DNA from: Pandoraea sp.
GTDB taxonomy: Bacteria > Pseudomonadota > Gammaproteobacteria > Burkholderiales > Burkholderiaceae
Length of the DNA: 64,000 nt
Reading direction: 5' to 3'
NCBI GenBank assembly: GCA_031291335.1
Contig: JARLJF010000025.1
Coordinates: 24,787 to 88,786 of the forward strand
Positions within the stretch are counted from its first letter, which is position 1; every line of letters begins with the position of its first letter. The translations under genes were made by a program, and so were the position numbers. The notes beneath the pieces are model-generated. The model made no database searches, was not told the DNA's origin, and saw only the letters and a list, made by a program, of their open reading frames with translations. This document shows positions 18,106-27,243 of the stretch, in pieces.

Positions 18106-18891
18106 TTAGGTTGGTTGTGAAGCGATCACGGCTTGCGCCGCTTCAACAAAACCTTGGCCGCCCGGTCCGGTGGTGATCCAGTTCGGCGGCACGGGAATAT
18201 CCGGCAGATATTCCGTCACGGTACTCATGCCGACCGTATGTTTGAAAAACGCGAACATGGGGGCGTCGTTGGTTGAGTCGCCGGTATAGAGCACGGTGTC
18301 CCGATCCTTATCGATGTCGACACCGTAGGCCTCGGCCATGACACGACGCGTCATCGACAGCTTGTTGTATCCGCCGAACCAGCCGAGGACCCAGAGGTTA
18401 TTGATCGTGGCGTCGGCGCCCGCACGTTGCAATTCGCGGACGATCTGTTCGCCCAGCGCTGGATCTGCGGGGCGCGAGAAAGCGATGCTCGTGAGCCGGA
18501 AAACCTGATCGTCGGCCAGTTGAAGGTTGGGGAATGCGTGCCTGATGGCGTGAGCGGCGGCGTCGAGACGTTCGGAGACGGACTTGATTTCTGACTCGGG
18601 ATGCCAGTACTTCCGTACGATTCCGTGACCATCGCGCGTGCGTTGGAGGAAGATCCCGCCGTTTTCGCCAATCACACCATCGACCGGCCACATGCGGGCC
18701 ATTTGATCGCACCAGCCGGCAGGTGCGGCCGTGACGGGGATGACGCGTATCCCGGCCTTCTGCAATTTCTCCAGTGCGCAATACGTGTCGGCTGCGAGCC
18801 TGCCCTGATAGGTCAGGGTCTCATCCATGTCGGTGAGTACGAACCGGACATCCTTGAATTCATTTGGAGCAGCAGCTGACAGGTGACGCAT
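18106..18891 (-). CDS. HAD-superfamily phosphatase, subfamily IIB
   Basis: This protein of about 261 residues has the nucleophile motif LTDMDETLT near its start, motif II in VIPVTAAP, a conserved GENGG, and motif III/IV GDSTNDAPMFAFF, with a cap of the Cof/sucrose-phosphate-phosphatase type. It should hydrolyse a small phosphorylated metabolite in the cytosol; the substrate cannot be read from sequence. I start at ATG 18891 just before the HAD core. The frame continues to a TTG at 18933, and no good ribosome site decides between them. It is alone on its strand. Confidence 0.85.
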   Translation of the reverse strand: MRHLSAAAPNEFKDVRFVLTDMDETLTYQGRLAADTYCALEKLQKAGIRVIPVTAAPAGWCDQMARMWPVDGVIGENGGIFLQRTRDGHGIVRKYWHPESEIKSVSERLDAAAHAIRHAFPNLQLADDQVFRLTSIAFSRPADPALGEQIVRELQRAGADATINNLWVLGWFGGYNKLSMTRRVMAEAYGVDIDKDRDTVLYTGDSTNDAPMFAFFKHTVGMSTVTEYLPDIPVPPNWITTGPGGQGFVEAAQAVIASQPT

Positions 18892-19256
18892 GAGGTTCAC
18901 GATCAGGGGGATGGGAGGATAGCCATTATGCAATCAACGGCGAGATGACGTCGGGCGTGGAAGGCCTGCAAGTCGAAGCGACGGGGGGAGAGGGGCGAGG
19001 GCTGATCTGAAGTGCAGCCCGGCAAGTTACGCTATCGCTTCAGACGCTGCCGTTTGTCGATCAAGCATGTGCGTCAGTCGCTGCTTTTTCCGCGAGCGGT
19101 ACGTTGTGAGCGTTTTCGCTGTGTGTCGAAGCTTTTCGAGTGTCGACACATAGGCGGGGATATTCGGAAGTTACTGAAACGCAGGGCACGACACTCCTGC
19201 GATGATGGATTCAGCCGTTAGGGCGGCTAAATCCACCTACATCTCAGGAGACTTGG
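18892..19256. other. Intergenic region, no convincing gene
   Basis: The stretch between the HAD gene and the 102-residue orphan is less GC-rich than its surroundings. A 69-codon frame at 19012-19221 is Arg/Cys-rich without a ribosome site and I do not accept it. The end holds the ribosome site caggag (19243-19248) of the next gene. Confidence 0.4.
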
Positions 19257-19565
19257 ATGAGTGATTCAACCAACAGCGATGCAAAGGACGGAGGAAACGG
19301 TGGTCAGGACGCGGGCGGCCTCGACCTCCCAAAGTCGTTGGCACGGGAAGGGCATGTTGTCTGGTTCCATGAATATGGGAAGTACCTTGGTTACGCATGG
19401 GACGAGGCCGTGGGAGAAATCAGGCGAGCGCATGTGTCCGATCCTGAGCATGCGATTTACTTTGAGACGTTCGCGGAAGCGATGGTGGCGACGGAAATGT
19501 TGACGGGTGCTCGCGTCATTCTTCGCGCGCTGAAGCGCGGCGAGAAACCGCGATTGGTAAGGTGA
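19257..19565 (+). CDS. Hypothetical protein, 102 residues
   Basis: The gene has a good ribosome site (caggag, 8 nt before ATG). The first 25 residues are Gly/Asp/Asn-rich and look disordered. The rest reads as a compact alpha/beta domain: LPKSLAREGHVVWFHEYGKY, then HAIYFETFAEAMVATEMLTG. I do not recognise the family. There is no signal peptide or membrane segment. It lies in a relatively AT-rich stretch with the PLD-like gene downstream, but 369 bp and a tandem repeat separate the two, so a shared operon is doubtful. Confidence 0.6.
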   Translation: MSDSTNSDAKDGGNGGQDAGGLDLPKSLAREGHVVWFHEYGKYLGYAWDEAVGEIRRAHVSDPEHAIYFETFAEAMVATEMLTGARVILRALKRGEKPRLVR

Positions 19566-19934
19566 TTTGGGTAGTGGCTCATCCATTGCGGTGGGCCACT
19601 ATTGAAAAATTTCGGATTCACCTTCGAATTCTACTCAGCCGCTATCGACCGAATCTCCCCGCGCTCGTTCTCACCGAGTCATCGTTTTCCGAATTTTTAA
19701 CGCTGATTGGTGGCGTTCGACCTCGACCTCGACCTCGACCTCGACCTCGAACCGGACGAGACGCATGCCGATGGCATTCGTCACGAGTGCCTTGTCGTTG
19801 CGCTCGGCCGTAGTTAGCGTTGGCATCGACCATCACGGCATTAAACCGCTTCTATCAAGGAATTCGCGGCCTCATTAACGCGTATTCTCGTCACCTGAGG
19901 GCCCCCCGATTGCCTATACCAGCGAGGGCACAGC
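19566..19934. other. Intergenic region with a tandem repeat, no gene seen
   Basis: This AT-richer gap between the orphan gene and the PLD-like gene contains the hexanucleotide repeat at 19717-19750. Frames through it have no ribosome site or recognisable character. The end carries gaggg at 19924-19928, the ribosome site for the PLD gene's GTG. Confidence 0.45.
19717..19750. repeat. Tandem hexanucleotide repeat (TCGACC)
   Basis: Five perfect copies of tcgacc occupy 19717-19746, followed by a partial tcga. The unit is a multiple of three and the repeat is not inside a supported gene. Copy number may vary by slippage. Confidence 0.9.
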
Positions 19935-20642
19935 GTGGCGAAATTCTTGAACACCAGCGCGACAAACTACTTTCTCGAAGAGTTGATCAAAGGGGCGGTT
20001 GACCGCCTCATTTTGATTAGTCCATTCCTGAAGCTGAACGACCGCATAAAGGAGCTTCTATCAGACAAGAATCGTCTGAAAATTGACGTCAGGCTCATCT
20101 ACGGAAAGAGTGAGTTGCAACCGCAGGAAATCGAATGGCTTCGAAGTCTGACCTACGTTCGTACTAGCTTCTGCAAGAACTTGCATGCCAAGTGTTATAT
20201 GAGCGAGGAGTTGTGCGTGGTTACGAGCCTGAATCTCTATGAGTTTAGTCAGATTAATAACAACGAGATGGGGGTGCTGGTCCGAAGGTCTGAGGATGCG
20301 GAGTTGTATCGAGATGTCTACGAGGAAGCCCAACGCATTATTCGGATCAGTGAAGAAGTCCGCCTTTCGCTGGAACGTCCTGCCGCAGTTTGCACGGAAG
20401 AAGCCGCGACGCAGGACTGCGCTGCCAACCTGACAATTGAAAAACTAACGTCTTCAAAGCTTGGCAGACGTCTTGGCGTGCGCACGAACGAACTTCTGGA
20501 ACGTGCTGTAGCTGCCGGTTATCTCGAGTCGCAACACGGTGAGCATGTCCTCTTACCTCGAGGGGCCAGTGCGGGCATCGAGTTTGTCGCGAAGTCCCGG
20601 CATGGCGCCTATTATCTGTGGCCTGAAGACATTGCACTCTAA
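19935..20642 (+). CDS. Phospholipase D-like nuclease domain protein
   Basis: This 235-residue protein starts at a GTG behind gaggg. The N-terminal 150 residues form a PLD-type fold with one catalytic motif: H84 and K86 in NLHAKCYM, then E91 where most HKD motifs have Asp, and TSLN at 97-100 in the GS-N position. One-motif members of this superfamily, such as Nuc and BfiI, work as dimers. Residues 165-235 form a second domain (SSKLGRRLGVRTNELLERAV, closing with GAYYLWPED) that looks like a small helical DNA-binding module. Nuclease, defence or repair roles are possible. It sits in an AT-richer stretch beside tRNA-Met. Confidence 0.72.
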   Translation: MAKFLNTSATNYFLEELIKGAVDRLILISPFLKLNDRIKELLSDKNRLKIDVRLIYGKSELQPQEIEWLRSLTYVRTSFCKNLHAKCYMSEELCVVTSLNLYEFSQINNNEMGVLVRRSEDAELYRDVYEEAQRIIRISEEVRLSLERPAAVCTEEAATQDCAANLTIEKLTSSKLGRRLGVRTNELLERAVAAGYLESQHGEHVLLPRGASAGIEFVAKSRHGAYYLWPEDIAL

Positions 20643-20797
20643 CAATGTGACAGTAAAGGGCGACGGGGTGTTACGTGCGCCTCATCGTCTACCTCGACGA
20701 GACGCCACACTACGTGCCTGTGACCTGAGGCGAAAGCGGGTCATGCCAACCAAGTGATCGGTTTGCGGAACAGAACCGTTTTTGCGGCACAAATAAA

Positions 20798-20823
20798 AAC
20801 GGCCCCCATCGCTGGGAGCCGTT
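20798..20823 (-). terminator. Terminator of tRNA-Met
   Basis: aacggc (20798-20803) pairs with gccgtt (20818-20823), with further ccc/ggg pairing inside. On the minus strand it is followed by ttttattt, immediately downstream of the tRNA 3' end. Confidence 0.75.
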
Positions 20824-20831
20824 CTTAAATT

Positions 20832-20908
<77 letters not shown>

Positions 20909-21020
20909 GTAGAAAAAGATTATAGGTAGGCCCCTATATGCTGTCAACACCTTTTTTCGCGGCAACGAAAATATATGGGCCGTCATCCAGTGCGCCTTCC
21001 TGATCAGGCGCCGGAAAAGA

Positions 21021-21050
21021 CAACGCCGGAACCCGAAGGTCCCGGCGTTG
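21021..21050 (-). terminator. Terminator of the MHS transporter
   Basis: caacgccgg (21021-21029) pairs with ccggcgttg (21042-21050). On the minus strand the hairpin is followed by the pyrimidine-rich tcttttcc. Confidence 0.65.
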
Positions 21051-21085
21051 ACGATCCATTTCAACCTGTCTGGTAGGTCACCCCA

Positions 21086-22744
21086 TCAGTCGTTGGCGTA
21101 GATGTCGACGTCCTTGGTCTCCTTGATGAAGAGCATGCCGATGACGAATGTCACCAGGGCGATGATGATCGGGTACCAGAGGCCGGAGTAGATGTCGCCC
21201 TTGGCTGCCACGATGGCGAAAGCTGTGGCTGGCAGGAAGCCGCCGAACCAGCCGTTACCAATGTGATACGGCAGCGACATCGACGTGTAGCGAATGCGCG
21301 TCGGGAACATCTCCACCAGCATGGCGGCAATCGGACCGTACACCATCGTCACGAAGATCACGAGAATGGCCAGCAGGATCACGACCATCGGCTTGTTCAT
21401 CTGCGCCGGATCGGCCTTGGGCGGATAACCGTCAGCCTTGAGCGTGGCCGACATATCCGTCTCGAACGCCTTGGTCTTGTCCTTCGCGTCTGCTGCCTTG
21501 CCGTCCACCGACTGGAGCACCTTGTCGCCGATCTTCACGGTCGCCATCGTGCCTGCCGGAGCCGCTTCGTTGTGATAGTTCAGACCCGCGCGCGACAGGT
21601 AGCTCTTCGCGATATCGCACGAACTGGTGAACTTCGACGTGCCCACCGGGTTGAACTGGAACGAGCACTCGTTCGGATCGGCGATGACCGTGATCGGCGA
21701 GCGTGCGGTGGCCGCTTCAAGTGCCGGGTTGGCGTAGTGCGTGAGCGCCTTGAAGATCGGGAAGTACAGCAGCGCAGCGAGCAGGCAACCGGCCATGATG
21801 ATCGGCTTGCGACCGATCTTGTCCGACAGCGCGCCGAAGAACACGAAGAACGGGCTACCGATCAACAGGCCCAGCGCCACCATGATGTTCGCGGTGTTGC
21901 CGTCGACCTTGAGCACCTGCGTCATGAAGAACAGCGAGTAGAACTGGCCCGTGTACCACACGACCGCCTGACCCGCCGTCAGACCGACCAGCGCCAGAAT
22001 CACGATCTTCAGGTTCTTCCATTCGCCAAACGATTCCTTGAGCGGAGCCTTCGAGCCCTTGCCCTCGGCCTTCATGCGCTGGAACGCCGGCGATTCGCTC
22101 AGTTGCATACGAATCCACAGCGAGATCAGCAGCAGAACGATCGACAGCACGAACGGAATGCGCCAGCCCCATTCACCGAACGCCTCTTCACCCATCACCA
22201 TGCGGGTGCCGAGAATCACGAGCAGCGAGAGGAACAGACCCAGCGTGGCGGTCGTTTGAATCCACGACGTGTAGAAGCCGCGACGGCCTTGCGGCGCGTG
22301 CTCGGCCACGTACGTGGCAGCACCACCGTATTCGCCGCCGAGTGCGAGACCCTGCAGCAAGCGCATGGCGATGAAGATCACCGGTGCGGCAATCCCCCAC
22401 GACGCATAGCCCGGCAACAAGCCGACGACCAACGTGGAAAGACCCATCAATGTGATGGTCACCAGGAACGTGTACTTGCGACCGACCATGTCACCGATGC
22501 GGCCGAACACGATAGCGCCGAATGGACGTACCGCGAAGCCCGCCGCGAACGACAACAACGTGAAGATGAAAGCTGCCGTCGGGTTGATGCCCGAGAAGAA
22601 ATGCCGGCTGATGAACGCGGCCAACGAACCGGCCAGATAAAAGTCGTACCACTCGAACACTGTGCCCAGCGACGACGCGAAGATGACCTTGCGTTCTTCT
22701 TTGGTCATCGGCGCATGCGTGGTGGCTGTCGTTGCAGTAGCCAT
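21086..22744 (-). CDS. MHS family (ProP-like) MFS transporter with a large loop insertion
   Basis: This 552-residue inner-membrane symporter has the MHS features FEWYDFYLAG (residues 30-39), RPFGAIVFGRIGDMVGRK with the MFS loop motif, and the second-half equivalent GALSDKIGRKP. Family members import osmolytes or organic acids with protons. Residues 335-450 form a soluble insertion with two cysteines (360 and 376) between helices, about 115 residues longer than in ProP/KgtP. By topology it should be periplasmic. The sequence ends IYAND. Its ligand is unknown. It stands alone, with a terminator at its 3' end. Confidence 0.9.
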   Translation of the reverse strand: MATATTATTHAPMTKEERKVIFASSLGTVFEWYDFYLAGSLAAFISRHFFSGINPTAAFIFTLLSFAAGFAVRPFGAIVFGRIGDMVGRKYTFLVTITLMGLSTLVVGLLPGYASWGIAAPVIFIAMRLLQGLALGGEYGGAATYVAEHAPQGRRGFYTSWIQTTATLGLFLSLLVILGTRMVMGEEAFGEWGWRIPFVLSIVLLLISLWIRMQLSESPAFQRMKAEGKGSKAPLKESFGEWKNLKIVILALVGLTAGQAVVWYTGQFYSLFFMTQVLKVDGNTANIMVALGLLIGSPFFVFFGALSDKIGRKPIIMAGCLLAALLYFPIFKALTHYANPALEAATARSPITVIADPNECSFQFNPVGTSKFTSSCDIAKSYLSRAGLNYHNEAAPAGTMATVKIGDKVLQSVDGKAADAKDKTKAFETDMSATLKADGYPPKADPAQMNKPMVVILLAILVIFVTMVYGPIAAMLVEMFPTRIRYTSMSLPYHIGNGWFGGFLPATAFAIVAAKGDIYSGLWYPIIIALVTFVIGMLFIKETKDVDIYAND

Positions 22745-22915
22745 GCGGTTGTCTCCTGTAATGTAAGCACGCCCCTGGGTCGTGCCCGGGCCGCTGCAAC
22801 TGATTATTGGAGGACAACCTTACCGACGTCTGACGCCAAACTGACTCGAAGCTTACGTTCCTAGGGACTTACCCTCGACTTTGGCGTGAAATCGACCGTA
22901 TTTAGCGTGTTTTCG

Positions 22916-24559
22916 TCACGCATGCGGGTTTTCGATAGGCGTGTCTGCGAGGGGTAATGTCACCCGAATGAGGGTGCCGGTTGCTTCGGGATGCTGCGCG
23001 TCGACATGGTCGAGCACACTCACGTCGCCGCGATGGATCTGCACGATCTCTCGCACGATGGCCAGACCGAGGCCGCTGCCGTCGCTGTCGCTGCCGAGAA
23101 TTCGGTAGAAGCGCTCGAACACACGTGGACGCTCCGATGCCGGAATGCCCGGCCCCGTATCTTCGACTTCAAGATGAACGAAACCATCGGATGCCTCATG
23201 TCGCAGACGGACCGTTACCTTGCCGCCCTGCGGTGTGTAACGGATCGCGTTGTCGATCAGGTTGTTGAGCAACTCGCGCAGCATCACCGGTTGACCCGAC
23301 AGATGCACCGGGAACGGCGGCTCCTCGAAGCCGAGGTCGATTCGTTTGGCAAAGGCGGCCTGGAACCAGTCCTGCATGGCGCTGCGGGCGAGCACGCTGA
23401 GATTGACCGGGGTGAAGGCCGCGGCGTCGTTCGCGCTGTTCTCCGCGCGCGCCAGTGCAAGCAACTGATTGACGAGGCGTGCCGCCTGTTCGGAACTCAC
23501 CGCGATCTGCGAGAGCGAGCGGCGCAACTCGTCAGGGGACGTCTGACGCAACGCGAGTTCGGCCTGCATGCGTAGTCCGGCCAGCGGCGTCTTGAGCTGG
23601 TGCGCGGCATCCGCGATGAAGCGCTGCTGGAGTTTCATGTTCTGCTCGAGTCGCGCGAGCAGATCGTTCAACGAACCCACGAGCGGCGCGATCTCCGGCG
23701 GCGCCTGACGTGCTTCAAGCGGTGACAGATCGTCAGGACGCCGTGCGCGAATGTGTTCCTGCAACGCATGCAATGGCGCAAGGCCGCGCGACAGACCGAA
23801 CCACACGAGCACGATGGCCAGTGGCAGGATCACGAACTGCGGCAGGATCACGCCCTTGATGATTTCGTTGGCCAGCTGGCTGCGCTTGTCGAGCGTCTCG
23901 GCGACTTGCACGAGCGCCATACTGCCCGGAGGCTCAATACGCGGTAAGTCGACGTACGTGAATGCGACGCGGATGTCATTGCCACCGATGTTCTCGTCGC
24001 GAAACTGCACGACGCCCGGCTGAGGGCGCTCGTCCTCATGCGGCAAGGGCAGTTCCGCCGTGCCGGCCACAAGTTCTCCCTTCGCGCCGAGTACCTGAAA
24101 GTAGACGTTGTCGGTGGCATCCGCGCGCAGCAGATCGCGTGCAGGCATCGGTAGCGTCAGCGTGACTTGCCCACGATCCGAGTGAACCTGCTGGGCGAGC
24201 ACGTAGGTGTTGGTCTCAAGTGCCCTATCGAACGGGCCATTCGCAATCGATTTCGCGACGAGATACGTCACGGCAATACTCATCGGCCAGAGCAGCAGCA
24301 ATGGCGCGAGCATCCAGTCGAGGATCTCGCCGAAGAGCGAGCGCGGGGGCGGCTCGGCCTCGCGCTCTAGTGGCGCACCAAAGCCGGGGCGCACGAAAGG
24401 ATCGGCGTAGGGATCGAATGGGTCGGTGGCGTCGGAGGGCGAGGCCGGCGTGTTGGCGCCGCGTCTTGCGGACATGCCATCAGCCGGAGGCGACGAGGAA
24501 GACGAGGCGTCCGGGTCCGCGGGGGTAGCGCGATGATGGTGGCGAAAGCTCAGACGCAT
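22916..24559 (-). CDS. Two-component sensor histidine kinase, TctE-like
   Basis: This 547-residue membrane kinase has a proline/serine-rich N-terminus of about 70 residues. Helices lie near 85-105 (LLLWPMSIAVTYLVAKSIA) and 245-265 (FVILPLAIVLVWFG), enclosing a periplasmic 2CSK_N-type sensor. The catalytic core has the H-box DAAHQLKTPLAGL, N-box NNLIDNAIRY, DTGPGIP and GSGLGLAIV. Its partner regulator gene is upstream on the same strand, 77 bp away. TctDE-type systems sense tricarboxylates; the signal here is not known. The gap suggests its own ribosome site but a shared transcript. Confidence 0.93.
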   Translation of the reverse strand: MRLSFRHHHRATPADPDASSSSSPPADGMSARRGANTPASPSDATDPFDPYADPFVRPGFGAPLEREAEPPPRSLFGEILDWMLAPLLLLWPMSIAVTYLVAKSIANGPFDRALETNTYVLAQQVHSDRGQVTLTLPMPARDLLRADATDNVYFQVLGAKGELVAGTAELPLPHEDERPQPGVVQFRDENIGGNDIRVAFTYVDLPRIEPPGSMALVQVAETLDKRSQLANEIIKGVILPQFVILPLAIVLVWFGLSRGLAPLHALQEHIRARRPDDLSPLEARQAPPEIAPLVGSLNDLLARLEQNMKLQQRFIADAAHQLKTPLAGLRMQAELALRQTSPDELRRSLSQIAVSSEQAARLVNQLLALARAENSANDAAAFTPVNLSVLARSAMQDWFQAAFAKRIDLGFEEPPFPVHLSGQPVMLRELLNNLIDNAIRYTPQGGKVTVRLRHEASDGFVHLEVEDTGPGIPASERPRVFERFYRILGSDSDGSGLGLAIVREIVQIHRGDVSVLDHVDAQHPEATGTLIRVTLPLADTPIENPHA

Positions 24560-24636
24560 CGGACGGGAAGACTAAAGAGGCTGGAACGGCTGGCGCGGAA
24601 TTCGGCGCACTGGGCGTACTGGATGTATTGGACGTA

Positions 24637-25326
24637 CTAGGCCGCGTTCGCAGGCGTGGCGGCCGGCTTCTCCAGACAATACCCCAACCCGCGGATCGTG
24701 GCGATGCGTACGCCGCTCGGCTCGATCTTTTTGCGCAGCCGGTGCATGTACACCTCGATGGCGTTATTGCTCACTTCTTCGCCCCAGCCGCACAGATGGT
24801 CGACGAGTTGCTCCTTGGAGACGAGACGGCCCGTGCGCAGCAGCAGGACTTCGAGCAGTTCGAGTTCGCGGGCGGACAGGTCGAGCATCTGCTCATGGAT
24901 ATAGGCGGTGCGGCCAACCTGATCGAAACTGAGCGGGCCGTGCCGGATGACCGTGGAGCCACCGCCCGCGCCACGCCGGGTCAACGCCCGTACGCGGGCT
25001 TCGAGTTCGGCCAGCGCGAACGGCTTGGCCATATAGTCGTCCGCGCCGAGATCGAGGCCCTTTACGCGAGCATCGACGCTGTCGGACGCCGTCAGGATCA
25101 AAACAGGCAGATGGGAGTTACGAGCGCGCAGCCGGCGCAAGACTTCGTGACCGGGCAGGCGAGGCAGACCGAGGTCGAGAATCAGCAGGTCGAACGTCTG
25201 GGCGGAGAGCGCGGAGTCGGCTTCAAGCCCCGTCTTGACGTGATCGACGGCGTAGCCCCCCTGACGCAGCGAGCGGGTCAGGGCGTCAGCCAGAATGCTG
25301 TCATCCTCTGCGATGAGAATTCGCAT
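24637..25326 (-). CDS. OmpR-family response regulator, TctD/QseB-like
   Basis: This 229-residue regulator has a receiver domain (RILIAEDDSILADAL; phospho-acceptor Asp in LLILDLGLP; conserved Lys in MAKPF) and an OmpR-type winged helix at about 125-220 (LSARELELLEVLLLRTGRLV, then NAIEVYMHRLRKKI). The correct start is ATG 25326; the long frame upstream to 25614 runs into the recA promoter region and is spurious. It is divergent from recA and followed by its kinase. It ends with a short Ala/Pro tail. Confidence 0.95.
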   Translation of the reverse strand: MRILIAEDDSILADALTRSLRQGGYAVDHVKTGLEADSALSAQTFDLLILDLGLPRLPGHEVLRRLRARNSHLPVLILTASDSVDARVKGLDLGADDYMAKPFALAELEARVRALTRRGAGGGSTVIRHGPLSFDQVGRTAYIHEQMLDLSARELELLEVLLLRTGRLVSKEQLVDHLCGWGEEVSNNAIEVYMHRLRKKIEPSGVRIATIRGLGYCLEKPAATPANAA

Positions 25327-25443
25327 GGGCGTGATAGGCTTGTGTAGGCACCGGCGCCTGACGGCAGCGGTGTGTCTCCTGTGATGTTGCGGCGCGTGGT
25401 TCGCGGCTTTTTTGTCGTTTCGGCGCTTTCGGACAACAGGCAC

Positions 25444-25472
25444 TTGCAAACGGCACTGGTTTTTTATACAGT
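25444..25472 (+). promoter_or_regulatory. recA promoter with LexA (SOS) box
   Basis: CTGG-N8-ACAG at 25456-25471 matches the LexA consensus CTGT-N8-ACAG with one change and has a T/A-rich middle. It overlaps a sigma-70 promoter: TTGCAA at 25444-25449 and TACAGT at 25467-25472, 17 bp apart. This is the standard SOS arrangement; the start of recA is 56 bp downstream. Confidence 0.85.
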
Positions 25473-25527
25473 ACTGGCATTCAAGCCTCACTCGAGCCGT
25501 CTCGCTCATCATATCAAAGGACGATTC

Positions 25528-26592
25528 ATGGAAGAAAGCAAGAAAGGGTCTGCCAATCTGTCGGCCGAGAAAGGCAAGGCGCTTGCCGCCGCCCTCGCGC
25601 AGATCGAGAAGCAATTCGGCAAGGGCTCGATCATGCGTCTGGGCGATAGCGAGGTCGAAGCAGACATCCAGGTCGTCTCGACGGGCTCGCTTGGCCTGGA
25701 CATCGCGCTCGGCGTCGGTGGCCTGCCGCGCGGTCGTGTGATCGAAATCTACGGCCCGGAATCATCGGGCAAGACCACGCTTACGCTGCAAGTCGTGGCG
25801 GAAATGCAGAAGATCGGCGGCACCTGCGCGTTCATCGACGCAGAGCATGCCCTCGATGTCGGCTACGCCAACAAGCTGGGCGTCTCGGTGCCGGAACTGC
25901 TGATCTCGCAGCCGGACACGGGCGAACAGGCGCTGGAAATCGCCGACGCGCTGGTGCGTTCGGGCTCGATCGACCTTATCGTCATCGACTCGGTCGCGGC
26001 TCTGGTGCCGAAGGCTGAAATCGAAGGCGAGATGGGCGATTCGCTGCCGGGTTTGCAGGCACGTTTGATGTCTCAGGCACTGCGTAAGCTGACCGGTACC
26101 ATCAAGCGTACGAACTTCTCGGTGATCTTCATCAACCAGATTCGTATGAAGATCGGTGTGATGTTCGGCAATCCGGAAACGACGACGGGCGGCAACGCGC
26201 TGAAGTTCTACGCGTCGGTGCGTCTGGACATTCGCCGTATCGGCTCGATCAAGAAGGGCGACGAGGTTGTCGGCAACGAAACCCGCGTCAAGGTTGTCAA
26301 GAACAAGGTGTCGCCGCCGTTCCGCGAAGCCATCTTCGACATTCTTTACGGTCAGGGGATCTCGCGCGAAGGCGAAATCATCGATCTGGGCGTGAACGCC
26401 AAGGTTGTCGAGAAGGCTGGCGCCTGGTACAGCTACAACGGCGAGAAGATTGGTCAAGGCAAGGACAACGCGCGTGAGTTCCTGCGCGAAAATCCGGAAA
26501 TCGCCCACGAGATCGAAAATAAGGTGCGTGCATCGCTCGGCGTGACGGCGATCAACGAGACCGGCGAGATCGAAGAACAAGACGAGGCCTGA
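25528..26592 (+). CDS. recA: Recombinase RecA
   Basis: This 354-residue cytosolic ATPase forms filaments on single-stranded DNA, drives homologous pairing and triggers LexA self-cleavage. It contains Walker [10 protein letters not shown], Walker [11 protein letters not shown], the L2-region motif [10 protein letters not shown] and [19 protein letters not shown]. Length is normal. The ATG at 25528 follows aaagg. The longer frame upstream crosses the LexA box and is not coding. recX follows after a strong terminator, the common proteobacterial arrangement in which RecX is made by readthrough. Confidence 0.99.
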   Translation: MEESKKGSANLSAEKGKALAAALAQIEKQFGKGSIMRLGDSEVEADIQVVSTGSLGLDIALGVGGLPRGRVIEIYGPESSGKTTLTLQVVAEMQKIGGTCAFIDAEHALDVGYANKLGVSVPELLISQPDTGEQALEIADALVRSGSIDLIVIDSVAALVPKAEIEGEMGDSLPGLQARLMSQALRKLTGTIKRTNFSVIFINQIRMKIGVMFGNPETTTGGNALKFYASVRLDIRRIGSIKKGDEVVGNETRVKVVKNKVSPPFREAIFDILYGQGISREGEIIDLGVNAKVVEKAGAWYSYNGEKIGQGKDNAREFLRENPEIAHEIENKVRASLGVTAINETGEIEEQDEA

Positions 26593-26606
26593 TAGCCCCG
26601 TTTCGG

Positions 26607-26651
26607 AACGGCAACGCGAGGCCACACGGCGTCGCGTTGCCGTTTTGCTTT
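26607..26651 (+). terminator. Strong intrinsic terminator between recA and recX
   Basis: aacggcaacgcga (26607-26619) pairs perfectly with tcgcgttgccgtt (26632-26644), followed by ttgcttt. It should keep recX expression far below recA, as is known in other proteobacteria. Confidence 0.88.
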
Positions 26652-26697
26652 CTGAATCCAGTGCTGGCGCTTGCTTTGCCGGCGCCACGATGAGGCC

Positions 26698-27243
26698 ATG
26701 ATCAATCGCCGTCCTCCCCGAGACTCGAACGCCCCCCCTCCCCCACCGGGTGACGAGGCGGTGTCGGTCAAGCGATCACGCAAACCCGTGCTTAGTCTCA
26801 AGGGGCGAGCCCTGTCCTATCTGGCGCGTCGTGAATACAGCCGGACGGAACTGCGTCGCAAGCTTGTGCCCTACGCCGATGCCGAGGACCCCGAAGCCCT
26901 CGACCGCTTGCTCGACAACCTAGAGCAGGAGCGCTGGCTGTCCAACGAGCGGTTTGCAGAAAGCGTGGTGAACCGGCGCGCGTCGCGCATGGGCACGACA
27001 CGGATCGTCAGTGAACTCAAGCAACATCAGGTCGACGCCGAGACGGTTGCTGCGCTCTCGGCGCAGTTGCGCGGTACGGAACTGGCACGAGCCCGTGTTG
27101 TATGGCAAAAGAAGTTCGGCGAGGTTGCCACCACCCCCGAAGCGCGAGCCAAGCAAATGCGTTTTCTCGCCTCGCGTGGGTTCTCAAGTACCGTTATCAG
27201 CAAAATCGTGCGTGGCGCCGATGAATTTTCGGACGACATTTGA
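26698..27243 (+). CDS. recX: Regulatory protein RecX
   Basis: This protein of about 181 residues consists of three-helix repeats. The family's first repeat is at ALSYLARREYSRTELRRKL, the central part at LDNLEQERWLSNERFAESVV, and the last repeat includes MRFLASRGFSSTVISKIV. RecX caps and disassembles RecA filaments. The start is uncertain: ATG 26698 has GAGG only two bases away, and a GTG at 26761 has a better-spaced gagg, in which case the Pro-rich first 21 residues would not be made. It lies behind the recA terminator. Confidence 0.92.
   Translation: MINRRPPRDSNAPPPPPGDEAVSVKRSRKPVLSLKGRALSYLARREYSRTELRRKLVPYADAEDPEALDRLLDNLEQERWLSNERFAESVVNRRASRMGTTRIVSELKQHQVDAETVAALSAQLRGTELARARVVWQKKFGEVATTPEARAKQMRFLASRGFSSTVISKIVRGADEFSDDI

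Noticed and set aside
19012..19221. 69-codon frame before the 102-residue orphan
   Set aside because: No ribosome site, Arg/Cys-rich and no recognisable pattern. Treated as non-coding.
19717..19750. Tandem repeat considered as a CRISPR-like array
   Set aside because: The unit is 6 bp with no spacers. It is a simple sequence repeat.
20643..20831. Duplicate of the tRNA-Met 3' end as an island attachment site
   Set aside because: I looked for a second copy of the tRNA end between 18 and 20.8 kb and saw none, so no att site is annotated.
21263..22864. 533-codon plus-strand frame opposite the MHS transporter
   Set aside because: Arg/His/Gln-rich shadow with no ribosome site. The opposite strand encodes a clear MFS protein.
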